From positions 1-14,328 of the forward strand of contig CALFXX010000126.1 in NCBI GenBank assembly GCA_937952975.1: a DNA stretch of 14,328 nt, written 5' to 3'. Below the pieces are notes generated by a model. The model worked only from the letters and a program-made list of their open reading frames with translations. It ran no database searches and had not been told where the DNA came from. This document shows, one piece after another, positions 6,817-14,328 of the stretch. Numbering within the stretch: position 1 is the first letter of the stretch; the number at the start of each line of letters is the position of its first letter. This DNA is from an uncultured Alcaligenaceae bacterium (GTDB lineage Bacteria; Pseudomonadota; Gammaproteobacteria; Burkholderiales; Burkholderiaceae_B). Position numbers and translations under genes: made by a program.

Positions 6817-9348
6817 TTAAGCGCCAAGATAAGCTTCTGTTAATTTTCCTGAAGCTTGCAAAGCCTCAGAGGTGCCGCTGAACACCACCTGACCTGCAGC
6901 AAGTAAATTGGCGCGGTCTGATAAGGCCAAGGCCATGTCCGCCCGTTGGTCGACTAACAGCAGCGTTAAACCCCGTGCTTTGAGCTCTGCCAGTCGTAAA
7001 AATAAATCTTCAACAATGGCAGGCGCTAAGCCTAAAGAGGGTTCGTCTAATAAAAGCACCAACGGCTCACCAGCAAGACCGCGTGCGATTGCGAGCATTT
7101 GTTGTTCACCACCCGACAACAGGCCAGCGCGTCGAGTCTTCAGGATTGCGAGCTTTGGAAACATCTCATAAATCGCTTGTAACTTTGCGGGCGTGAACTC
7201 GGCACGAGCGTAGGCCCCGATGCGAATATTGTCTTCGACGCTGAGCTCTGCAAATACCTGTCGCCCTTCCGGCACCATGAGCAGGCCCAGGCGTGCGACC
7301 TGATGCGCAGCGAGATGGCTGATATCGCGACCATCAAAGCCTATCGCCCCAGAAAACTGCTTATGCAGGCCTGACAGCACGCGCATCAAGGTTGACTTAC
7401 CAGCGCCATTCGCGCCAAGCACGGCAACGGTGTCGCCTTGTCTGACGGCAAAGCTCACTTCGGTCAACACATTGGCAGCGCCGTAGTGTGCCGAAATGTC
7501 ACCAATCACCAGAATATCTTGCGCCCGCGCTTGTTCACCGGGTTCAACCTGAGAGGGAGGCGTCTTCGTTGCTTGTTTTAAAAACGTTGATTCGCCGCTC
7601 CCCAGGTAGGCTGCTCTGACAACAGCGCTTTGCTGAATCTCGGCAGGTGTACCTGAGGCGATCAGTCGTCCTGAATCCAGCACGTGAATCCGATCTGAAA
7701 TGCTCATCACCAAGGCCATGTCATGCTCGATGACCAAGACCCCGATGCCTGCCTTTGCAATATTTTTGAGTACGACTGCGAGTTGAGTTTTTTCTTCAGC
7801 GCTTAAGCCTGCCGCGGGTTCGTCGAGTAAGACGAACGCAGGTTGCGCAGCAAGCGCACGTGCAATCTCAACCAAGCGACGATCGACATGTGCAAGTGCA
7901 TCGGCTGTTTGTGTCACAGAGCCCTGATAGCCCACAATACGCAAAAGCTGAGCACAGAAATCGCTGCGCGACGCAACCGGTATCGAACCCCACAAGCGAC
8001 CTTGCAGTAGCCCAAAATAGACGTTGTCTAACACGCTCAACGAACCAAAAAGTTGTGAAGTTTGATAGGTTCGACTCAAGCCATTGCGGCCAATGTCGGC
8101 CATCGTCAGACCGATGAGCGGCAGGTCGTTGAGTCTGACTGATCCTTGCGTTGCTTGATAAAACCCTGTTACCAGATTGATTAAGGTTGTTTTACCGGCA
8201 CCATTGGGGCCGATCAAGCTCGTGACTTGTCCGCCCAGAGCGCTAAGGGTGACCTCTTTCAAGGCGTGATTGCCGCCAAAGGTGACGCCAAGATCTTTGA
8301 GCGTTAGTGAAGCGTTGGCCGCGCGTGTACGCCCATGGGTGCCCAGTAGCGCTTGCAACGAGACGGGCTCTGTGAAATCTTGTGCAAGAACCGTAGCACG
8401 TTTGGCAAAGCGCGAGACGAACGCTTGCCAAACCTTAAGCGCAGCCCCTGCCATGCCGTTGGGTGCGATCAACAGCACCACCAGAAGTAAGCCGCCAAAA
8501 AATATCAAACGGTATTCTGCCAGCATAGAGAGCGACTCGGGTAGCAAAATGACGACAAGTGCTCCAAGTAGCGGACCGGCAGAATAGCCCACGCCGCCGA
8601 TCATGAGCATCAATAAAAAAGTGAGTGACTGAAAAAATGGAAACGACTCAGGGCTAATAAAGCCGTTCATGCTTGCAAAAAGAGATCCTGCGATACCAGC
8701 GAGCGCTGCCGACAGGCTAAAGGCGATGACACGAATAACTAATAGTTTGGCGCCCAGCGCACTTGCCGCAATTTCTGCGTCGCGTGTGGCTCGCATAATG
8801 ATGCCCCAACGGCTGCGCGCAAACCAGGCATAGGCGGGGATCAAGGCCGCGCTGAGCAAGACGGCAAACCAGGTCAGTTGCAAACCGCTGATCTCTGTAC
8901 CAGCGAGCATCGGCCGTGAAATATTCATAATCCCATTCCAACCGCCCGTCAGGTCTTTCCATTCTGCGATACCTTGTTCAACAAAATAGCCGAAGGCGAT
9001 TGTGATCATGGCAAGGTAAGGGCCTTTGGCACGTAAGGCTGGCAGTGCAAGCAGGGCGCCAGCCAAACCTGCAATCAAGGCCGACCCCGCCATGGCAATC
9101 ACGTAGGGCACACCAAATTTGAGGGTGAGTAGCGTACCCGCGTAGGCGCCAATGGAATAAAACGCAGCATGCCCAAGAGACGTTTGCCCGGCTAAGCCCA
9201 TCAAAATATTTAAACCTACGCCCACGATGGCCGTGGTGGCAACAGTACCTAACACCAAGGATTGATAATCATTGATAAAAAAAACTGCAATCGAGCCAAT
9301 GCAGAGCCACAAACAGCCGATCAGGTTCGCCGAGCGTAAGGTATTCAT
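6817..9348 (-). CDS. Triple fusion LivM permease - LivG ATPase - LivF ATPase (branched-chain amino acid type ABC importer)
   Basis: One 843-residue chain holds three components normally encoded separately. Residues about 5-310 are the LivM permease (GLAGQTSLGHAAFYSIGAYAG start, many membrane helices, APNGM end). About 346-585 are LivG (Walker A GPNGAGKT 380-387, Walker B FVLLDEP, switch IEHDM). About 610-843 are LivF (Walker A GANGAGKS 645-652, signature LLSGGEQQ 743-750, Walker B VLLLDEPSLGL). The LivG signature reads LAHVD instead of LSGGQ/LSYGE, which is unusual. Start: the ATG at 9348 is preceded by an ACGGA-like site; the TTG at 9381 in the same frame is less likely. It follows LivH after 79 nt. 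With LivH and the LivJ-like receptor it makes a complete high-affinity importer for amino acids, amides, ureides or aromatic acids; family membership does not give the ligand. Confidence 0.95.
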   Translation of the reverse strand: MNTLRSANLIGCLWLCIGSIAVFFINDYQSLVLGTVATTAIVGVGLNILMGLAGQTSLGHAAFYSIGAYAGTLLTLKFGVPYVIAMAGSALIAGLAGALLALPALRAKGPYLAMITIAFGYFVEQGIAEWKDLTGGWNGIMNISRPMLAGTEISGLQLTWFAVLLSAALIPAYAWFARSRWGIIMRATRDAEIAASALGAKLLVIRVIAFSLSAALAGIAGSLFASMNGFISPESFPFFQSLTFLLMLMIGGVGYSAGPLLGALVVILLPESLSMLAEYRLIFFGGLLLVVLLIAPNGMAGAALKVWQAFVSRFAKRATVLAQDFTEPVSLQALLGTHGRTRAANASLTLKDLGVTFGGNHALKEVTLSALGGQVTSLIGPNGAGKTTLINLVTGFYQATQGSVRLNDLPLIGLTMADIGRNGLSRTYQTSQLFGSLSVLDNVYFGLLQGRLWGSIPVASRSDFCAQLLRIVGYQGSVTQTADALAHVDRRLVEIARALAAQPAFVLLDEPAAGLSAEEKTQLAVVLKNIAKAGIGVLVIEHDMALVMSISDRIHVLDSGRLIASGTPAEIQQSAVVRAAYLGSGESTFLKQATKTPPSQVEPGEQARAQDILVIGDISAHYGAANVLTEVSFAVRQGDTVAVLGANGAGKSTLMRVLSGLHKQFSGAIGFDGRDISHLAAHQVARLGLLMVPEGRQVFAELSVEDNIRIGAYARAEFTPAKLQAIYEMFPKLAILKTRRAGLLSGGEQQMLAIARGLAGEPLVLLLDEPSLGLAPAIVEDLFLRLAELKARGLTLLLVDQRADMALALSDRANLLAAGQVVFSGTSEALQASGKLTEAYLGA

Positions 9349-9357
9349 GATTTTTCC

Positions 9358-9411
9358 GTCAAACCTCGCCGTGCAGAGCAAGGGGTCAAACTGTTCTTGT
9401 CAAGCCTCGCC
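9358..9411. repeat. 13-bp direct repeat between livH and the livMGF fusion
   Basis: GTCAAACCTCGCC (9358-9370) and GTCAAGCCTCGCC (9399-9411) differ at one base and are 41 bp apart start to start. A third partial copy, GTCAAAC, lies at 9385-9391. All sit in the 79-nt gap ahead of the fusion gene, where a regulator or mRNA structure could act. Confidence 0.6.
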
Positions 9412-9427
9412 CCTCAGGGTATCGAGA

Positions 9428-10309
9428 TCAAACTTTATTAATGCTGCGTTTTCCAAAAAGACCAACTGGCCGAACCGCCAAGACAAAAATGGTCAGGCCA
9501 AACGAAAACATCTGTGCGTACGTTGAGCCAACTGCGGTGACTAAGAGAGCCTCAAGGATGCCTAAAATCAATCCGCCAGCCATCACGCCTGCGGCACTTT
9601 CAATACCGCCTAAAATTGCGGCGGCAAAGGCTTTGATGCCAAAAATAGTGCCCATTCCAGCTGACACCGTGTAAAGCGGTGCAATCAAAATACCTGCCAC
9701 CCCAGCAAACACTCCGGCCAACGCGAACGCCAGCCCAATCATTTTTTCTGAATTGATTCCCATCAGGCGTGCGGCATTACGATTTTGAGCAATCGCGAGC
9801 AAGGATTTTCCGGTCGCGGTGAGGCGCATGCTCAGCGCTAAGAGCAACGCGAGCCCAAAACCCGCCAGCGGGATTAAGACTTGTAAAGCATTGAGTCGCA
9901 GTCCACCAAGGTCGAAACCTTGTTGTAGCAAAGGTGAGCTCTGGCCTCTGGGATCTTTGCCGAAGCTAAACAGCACAACATTTTCAAGAATCAAGCCTAA
10001 AGCTACGGTCGCCATCAGCCAGGCGTCTGAACTTCTTTTTACGAAGGGGCGTACAGCAATGACCTCGACGAAATAGCTCCAGAGTCCGCAGCAGCTCAGC
10101 GCAACAAGCACCGCAAGCCACGCAGGCCAATGCCATTGCGTGCTGAGCGTAAAGGTCATGACGGCACCAAGCATTAAAGATGCGCCTTGCGCAAAGTTCA
10201 CGGTACGGGATACGGCATAGGTGGTGTAGTAGCCCAGCGCGACTAGGCCGTACATGCTCCCAATGCCTGCGCCCGTGATAAGCGCAGAGACGTATTCTTG
10301 TAAGCCCAT
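9428..10309 (-). CDS. livH: Branched-chain amino acid type ABC transporter permease LivH
   Basis: A 293-residue integral inner-membrane permease with about eight hydrophobic segments. It shows the LivH features GIGSMYGLVALGYYTTYAVSRTVNFAQGASLMLGAVM spread over residues 15-51 and the GGIESAAGVMAGGLILGILEAL region near the C-terminus that docks the ATPase. It pairs with the LivM part of the fusion protein to form the translocation pore. Its ATG is 4 nt after the stop codon of the binding-protein gene, and no strong ribosome site is visible, so translation is probably coupled to that gene. Length and order (receptor, LivH, LivM, LivG, LivF) are standard. The gene symbol denotes the family; the substrate need not be leucine. 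Confidence 0.94.
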   Translation of the reverse strand: MGLQEYVSALITGAGIGSMYGLVALGYYTTYAVSRTVNFAQGASLMLGAVMTFTLSTQWHWPAWLAVLVALSCCGLWSYFVEVIAVRPFVKRSSDAWLMATVALGLILENVVLFSFGKDPRGQSSPLLQQGFDLGGLRLNALQVLIPLAGFGLALLLALSMRLTATGKSLLAIAQNRNAARLMGINSEKMIGLAFALAGVFAGVAGILIAPLYTVSAGMGTIFGIKAFAAAILGGIESAAGVMAGGLILGILEALLVTAVGSTYAQMFSFGLTIFVLAVRPVGLFGKRSINKV

Positions 10310-10313
10310 TGCG

Positions 10314-11480
10314 TTATTTCACCGGGACAATTTTGCCCGCGTCGTAGCGAACCATCACATAGTCCTCTGGTGCAAGCGCTTCATGAGCGGCGCTCTCAAA
10401 GGGTTTGTTGTATGTTTTGATCAGACCTTGATACGACTCGATTTGCTCAAGCGCGGCCCGAATGGCCTCACCGTCTGTGCTCTTTGCTTTTTCAATCGCA
10501 AGCGCAAGTAATTGCATAGCATCGTAGGCGTTGGCTGTGCCTACTGGGGCAATAATGTCTGCAGCTGTTTTGATCCCGTAACGCTTGGTCAATTCAGACA
10601 TGATTTTTTCAGAGACGGGTGTTGGGGGCGAAAAGAAGCTATACGTCTGAATAAAATGCACGTCACCGGCAGTCGGTCCAACGAGTTCGTCAAAGCGCCC
10701 ACCTGAAATTCCCCAGTGAGAAACGACCGGTACCGACCAGCCCATGCGCTCACGCGATTTCATCATCTGCGCGCCAGGCCCTGCATTGGCCACCAAGATG
10801 ATTGTGTCAGCGCCTGCGCTTTTTAGGCGATTCAATTGAGGCGTCACATCGATATCTGACTGTTCAATTTTTTCAATCCCGGCGATCGGCAGGTTAGCCG
10901 CCGTAGCCGCGGCTTTGAGGCCTTTTTCGTTTGACTCACCCCAGGGGTTGTTCACGAGGATCAAGCCAGGCTTCTTTGCGCTGTATTTGCTCATTGCATA
11001 CTTAATCAACGCGATATCAACGAGATCGTCTTGCGCCGAAACACGAAATACGTAGTTAGGGGATGCACCGTTTTTTGTGATGTTTGTGCCCGCAGCCCAA
11101 ACCCCCATAAAGGGCTTCTTGTTTTGATTTGCGATCGGTACGATTGCTAACGAGACGGGCGTATCAATGCCGCCAAACAAGGCGACCACTTTTTCGCTAG
11201 AGATCAATTCGCGCGCAGCAGTCACCCCTTTTGGGGGGCTCGATTCGTCGTCGCGCTTGACCAGAACAAGTTTTTGGCCAAGGACGCCGCCTTTGGCGTT
11301 GATTTCGTCGATCGCTATGGTCAGGCCCCGGGTAATCGCTTCGCCTGATTGGGCAGACTGACCGGTGAGCGCCGCGACCAAACCTATCTTGAGCTCAGCA
11401 GTTTGTGCGCTTGCAGACAAGCCAATCGCGGCAAAGGCTGCGAGTGTGGCGCCAAGTCGAATAAAGCGTAAATGTTTCAT
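10314..11480 (-). CDS. LivJ/LivK-type ABC transporter substrate-binding protein
   Basis: A 388-residue periplasmic receptor of the type I periplasmic-binding family (Leu/Ile/Val-binding protein fold). The signal peptide is clear: MKHLRFIRLG, then a hydrophobic Ala-rich stretch, with cleavage likely at ASA|Q after residue 25. The mature domain starts LKIGLVAALTGQSAQSGEA (30-48), followed by AIDEINAKGGVLGQKL (56-71) and the LISSEKVVALFGG block, all typical. A good ribosome site (GAGGA) precedes the ATG. It is the first gene of the - strand operon and is transcribed away from the 2OG-oxygenase gene across a shared 172-nt promoter region. Ligands in this family include amino acids, amides, urea-like compounds and aromatic acids; the sequence alone does not decide. 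Family call very secure. Confidence 0.95.
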   Translation of the reverse strand: MKHLRFIRLGATLAAFAAIGLSASAQTAELKIGLVAALTGQSAQSGEAITRGLTIAIDEINAKGGVLGQKLVLVKRDDESSPPKGVTAARELISSEKVVALFGGIDTPVSLAIVPIANQNKKPFMGVWAAGTNITKNGASPNYVFRVSAQDDLVDIALIKYAMSKYSAKKPGLILVNNPWGESNEKGLKAAATAANLPIAGIEKIEQSDIDVTPQLNRLKSAGADTIILVANAGPGAQMMKSRERMGWSVPVVSHWGISGGRFDELVGPTAGDVHFIQTYSFFSPPTPVSEKIMSELTKRYGIKTAADIIAPVGTANAYDAMQLLALAIEKAKSTDGEAIRAALEQIESYQGLIKTYNKPFESAAHEALAPEDYVMVRYDAGKIVPVK

Positions 11481-11486
11481 AGCAAG

Positions 11487-11492
11487 TTCCTC
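11487..11492 (-). promoter_or_regulatory. Ribosome binding site of the LivJ-type receptor gene
   Basis: GAGGAA on the - strand, 6 nt ahead of the ATG at 11480. It is the best Shine-Dalgarno sequence in the liv operon, consistent with high expression of the receptor relative to the permease. Confidence 0.6.
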
Positions 11493-11519
11493 AAAAATTC
11501 AACGGTTAAGCACGAGAGC

Positions 11520-11551
11520 GTCAAGCATGGTCGGCACGAAATTTGCTTGAC
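11520..11551. promoter_or_regulatory. Inverted repeat in the divergent liv/oxygenase promoter region, candidate operator
   Basis: GTCAAGCA (11520-11527) and its exact reverse complement TGCTTGAC (11544-11551) are 16 nt apart. Each arm contains TTGAC pointing outward: TTGACG toward the liv operon and TTGACT toward the oxygenase gene. They could therefore be the two divergent -35 boxes, a dimeric regulator's operator, or both. Matching -10 boxes are weak (TGAATT 17 nt beyond the - strand box; TAGCAT at 11573-11578, 20 nt beyond the + strand box). Confidence 0.45.
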
Positions 11552-11652
11552 TCCGAGACAGGGCGCAGCGTGTAGCATCTGACGGTTTGACCGAAGCTTC
11601 GTGACTGGCCCGCTTAAGACCCAGCCCTATGACCTATCGGAGCACAACGATC

Positions 11653-12669
11653 ATGAAGCAGATTCCCTTGCTAGACCTTTCGGCTTACTACCAAGCTGCG
11701 GGCACCACCAATGACTTAAAGCAATTGTTGTGCCAAGTCGATCAGGCCTTGTGTGAAATCGGCTTTCTCTGTGTGAAAGGCACTCCGTTGACAGAGGAGT
11801 TTGTGAAGCGCACACAAGCCGCAGCGCTTGAATTTTTTGATTTGCCTTTGCAAGAAAAAAATGAAGTGAAGGCTGCCAAGTTTGCGCATCGAGGCTACAC
11901 CGGTCTGGCTGAACTTGGCCTGTCGTACGCAATGGACGCGAGTGATTTAAAACAAGACCGCCGAGCACCAGCAGATCTCTTTGAGCGTTATCGGATCGGG
12001 CCTGTGGCAGAGTTTTCTGCGAGTTTGCCTGAGCAATATGGCCAGACGGCTTACGCACCAAATATTTGGCCTGCGCGGCCGGCTGACTTTGCAGCGCTCA
12101 TGCAGTCTTACTATGAGCAAGCGAATCTACTGGCGCAAGACTTACTTGGTGTGTTTGCATTGGCGCTTGGTTTAGAGCGAGACTGGTTCAAGAGCAAAGT
12201 GGATCACAGCATGGCGTCGCTGGCGCTCAATCATTACCCCGCTCAAACTGAGCCAGCGTTGCCTGGGCAGTTGCGAGCCGGGCCGCACACTGATTACGGC
12301 ACGCTAACGATTGTTGCACCCACTGCGGCCCCAGGCGGTTTGCAAATTCGCACTAAAAATGGGCAGTGGCAGGATGTCAGTGTTGAGCCGGGCACCTTTG
12401 TGGTGAATATTGGCGACATGATGGCGCAATGGACCAATGACCGGTGGGTATCTACCGTGCATCGGGTTGCCAATCCAACCCCGGGTCAGGCGCTGAGCAG
12501 TCGACGCCTGTCGTTGGTGTTTTTTCATCAGCCCAACCCCGACGCGCTGATTGACTGCATCCCTACTTGTGTGGACGCAAATCAGGGAAAAAAATACCAA
12601 CCGGTCAATGCAGGTGACTACATTAGCGCAAAAATTAATCGCCATTTTAAAAATACGTCGGAATCTTAG
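11653..12669 (+). CDS. 2-oxoglutarate/Fe(II)-dependent oxygenase, isopenicillin N synthase family
   Basis: A 338-residue soluble non-haem iron oxygenase with both family domains: the N-terminal DIOX_N region (PLLDLSAYYQ... CEIGFLCVKG, residues 5-43) and the C-terminal jelly-roll. The iron triad is complete: H212 and D214 in GPHTDYGTLTIV, and H270 in WVSTVHRV. The co-substrate-binding RxS is R285/S287 in SRRLSLVFFHQP. Full length and all catalytic residues make it very likely active; it probably hydroxylates or otherwise oxidises a small molecule. I chose the ATG at 11653 (GGAG 10 nt upstream, family-like start) over the ATG at 11629. The gene is divergent from the liv transporter and may act on the imported compound; that link is inference. 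Subfamily substrates range from amino acids to nucleobases and plant-hormone-like compounds. Confidence 0.92.
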   Translation: MKQIPLLDLSAYYQAAGTTNDLKQLLCQVDQALCEIGFLCVKGTPLTEEFVKRTQAAALEFFDLPLQEKNEVKAAKFAHRGYTGLAELGLSYAMDASDLKQDRRAPADLFERYRIGPVAEFSASLPEQYGQTAYAPNIWPARPADFAALMQSYYEQANLLAQDLLGVFALALGLERDWFKSKVDHSMASLALNHYPAQTEPALPGQLRAGPHTDYGTLTIVAPTAAPGGLQIRTKNGQWQDVSVEPGTFVVNIGDMMAQWTNDRWVSTVHRVANPTPGQALSSRRLSLVFFHQPNPDALIDCIPTCVDANQGKKYQPVNAGDYISAKINRHFKNTSES

Positions 12670-12961
12670 CGCGCTCATCGATCCGTTGAAATGCTTAGCG
12701 TGACGGTCCTTTCGCTTTTTAGGTGGTTTGTTCTTCAATTGCTATTTTTGGTTTTAAGACTATCTTTGCCACGCCGCGGCGCCTAAAAATGCAATCGACA
12801 GGCAAAGCAAGCAATTGTGCGGTGAAACATAATGATCGACTAGACAAGTACTTACCCGAACGGTGATGATGCTGACTTGTAGTTTGAGTCCTTCAAAACT
12901 GGAACAAGTGCCATCCCTACCAATATTTCCTGCGGCGACGCATCTTCTTCAATGGTTCGGC
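12670..12961. other. 292-nt gap with nested inverted repeats
   Basis: No convincing gene is seen here. The gap holds CAATTGCT (12736-12743) paired with AGCAATTG (12810-12817), and inside it CTTTGCC (12764-12770) paired with GGCAAAG (12801-12807). The perfect 10-bp palindrome CGCCGCGGCG lies at 12772-12781. A T-run at 12716-12720 follows a weak AGCG/CGCT stem and could be a poor terminator for the oxygenase gene. The promoter of the following NodT-type gene should lie here, but I see no good -35/-10 pair. Confidence 0.4.
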
Positions 12962-14328
12962 ATGCGCAATGTGCTCAGGTGTCTGGTTGGAGCCTGCGTG
13001 ACTGTATCGCTCATCGGTTGCTCTAAGCCGATCGTCAAAGACGGTGATGCTCCTGCCGGCCCAGCTTATGTCAAGTGGATGCCTGCGTCTTATGCGGAGG
13101 CGGGCGGAGCCGAAGCGTTAAAACTTCCAGCCGTTCCAGAGAAATGGTGGCGCAGCTTTGGAAGCGCAGAACTCGACGGGTTTGTTGAAAACGCGTTTAA
13201 AAACAACTATGACCTTAAAGCGGCCATTGCGCGTGTGGCCCAGTCAGGGGCGCAAGCAGACGCGGTCCGAGCCCTGCAAAGTCCGACGATAGACGGCGTG
13301 GCTGGATATCAGAATCAAGGCCCTTGGAACGGCGTTGCGACAGCGCCCACGACCGACGCTTGGCGTACGCAAGAGGTCTATCAAGGGGGGCTGCGGGTCA
13401 ACTATGAAGTTGACCTTTGGGGCAAGCTTGGATTTAACACAGAGTCGGCGTATCAAAAGTCCGTTGTGAGTCAGTACGCGCGCGATAGCGTGGCGTTATT
13501 GCTCGCTGCCGATGTCGTCAGTACCTATTTTTCAGTGGTTTCGCTGACAGAGCGTCTCGCGGTAGGCACCCGAAATCTTGAGTCGATCACCAAAGTCAGA
13601 GAGGGGATTGCCCGAAGAGTGAGTCGTGGCGATTCGACCGTGATTGATTTATCGCAACAACGCATTCTTGAAAAAAATACTCAGGCAAACTTGTCTTTGC
13701 TGAACGGTCAGCGGGTGCGTGAACTCAATCGTTTGGCGCAATTGCAGGGCCTGGTTCCGGGTACGCTGAAAGTACAAGCGACTTCGATCGATTCCTTTAA
13801 GCGTGTGGATTTGAGCGCAGGTCTACCCTCTGAACTGTTATGCCGACGACCCGACATCAAGGCTGCCGAAGCGAGTCTATTGTCCGCACAGGCTGATTTG
13901 TATGCTGCGCGCGCAAGCCTGCTGCCTGCGTTTTCGTTGTCCGGGCAAAGTGGCATGGGCAGCTACTACTTGTCGACGATCTTAAGTCCTCAAAGTTTTT
14001 TCTTCAATATCACGAGTAATTTATTGCAAAACATCTTCGATGGCGGCAGACGTGACGCCGATATTCGTGCGACCCGTGCAAGAAACTTTGAGTTGCTCGA
14101 GGCCTATGCCAGCACGGTGCAGGCTGCGCTGCGTGACGTGGAAGATGCGCTAAATGGTCTCGAAACGACGAAGCTGAGATATCAAGCACTGGCGGTGAGT
14201 CGTGATCAGGCGCAGCAACTCGCGAGCAATACACGCAAGTAGTTAGAGCGCGGCGCGATCGATTTTGTGCAGTTACTGACGATTGAGCAGACCGTGATGG
14301 CGTCTGAGGATGCCACTGTTAGCGCACG
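12962..14328 (+). pseudogene. NodT-family outer-membrane efflux lipoprotein, interrupted by an in-frame TAG; runs off the window
   Basis: Outer-membrane channel of a tripartite efflux pump (OprM/TolC type, NodT family). From the ATG at 12962 there is a lipoprotein signal with lipobox LIGC (Cys20), then PEKWWRSFGSAELDGFVENAFKNN-type family sequence spread over residues 56-80, coiled-coil segments, the mid motif LPSELLCRRPDIKAAEASLLSAQADLYAARA and a second repeat with FDGGRRDADIRATRA. At 14240-14242 a TAG stops the frame after 426 residues. The same frame then continues LERGAIDFVQLLTIEQTVMASEDA up to the window edge, which matches the normal family C-terminal region. So a single nonsense change, not a frameshift, breaks the gene; a sequencing error is possible. 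An upstream ATG at 12863 would bury the lipoprotein signal and is rejected. The inner-membrane pump and adaptor genes are not in the window. Confidence 0.85.

Noticed and set aside
6817..7521. Loss of function of the LivF half because its switch region reads VDQRAD without His
   Set aside because: LivF proteins normally have VEQN there, without the His of LivG (VEHD), so this is a family trait with small further changes.
11651..12061. 136-codon - strand frame within the oxygenase gene
   Set aside because: It is antisense to a gene with a complete catalytic triad and has no recognisable motif.
12863..12961. Earlier ATG for the NodT gene
   Set aside because: It would place 33 polar residues before a clear lipoprotein signal peptide whose lipobox Cys sits at position 20 from the ATG at 12962.

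Overview
The window looks like chromosome of a betaproteobacterium of the order Burkholderiales, most likely family Alcaligenaceae. The evidence is a Bug-type (tripartite tricarboxylate, TctC-like) periplasmic binding protein, an exporter plus DUF1854 pair typical of cyanophycin-metabolising betaproteobacteria, and a moderate GC content with betaproteobacterial codon use. No tRNA, rRNA, transposase, integrase or CRISPR array was recognised. The placement rests on gene content read by eye, not on a database search.

Left part, + strand (3-2379): an ABC exporter half-molecule (membrane domain fused to ATPase), probably cut at its 5' end by the window edge, is overlapped by 8 nt by a small DUF1854 gene. 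This pair is known beside cyanophycin genes; the cyanophycin genes themselves, if present, lie to the left. A 149-nt convergent gap follows, holding five tandem copies of a heptamer and two small hairpins.

Centre, - strand (2529-11480): eight genes in one direction. In transcription order they are a branched-chain-amino-acid-type (HAAT/Liv) binding protein, a LivH permease, a single polypeptide that fuses LivM, LivG and LivF, a PuuE-like polysaccharide-deacetylase-fold hydrolase, a RidA-family protein, a small secreted Spy/CpxP-like Gly/Met protein, a zinc-independent MDR oxidoreductase of the CurA/PTGR type, and an orphan Bug binding protein. The first three genes are a complete importer. 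The next two are typical of breakdown of nitrogen-containing ring or amide compounds, and the last two add a reductase and a second, carboxylate-type receptor. The transported substrate cannot be read from the sequence.

Right part, + strand (11653 to the end): a 2-oxoglutarate/Fe(II) (isopenicillin-N-synthase-like) oxygenase is divergent from the liv operon across a 172-nt gap that holds an 8-bp inverted repeat overlapping two outward-facing -35-like sequences. This suggests co-regulation. After a gap with nested inverted repeats comes a NodT-type outer-membrane efflux lipoprotein gene. It is interrupted near its 3' end by an in-frame TAG, although family-like coding continues to the window edge.

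The most interesting points are the three-domain LivM-LivG-LivF fusion with a non-canonical LivG signature motif, the transporter/hydrolase/RidA/oxygenase locus as a candidate uncharacterised catabolic system, the divergent operator candidate, and the amber interruption of the NodT gene.
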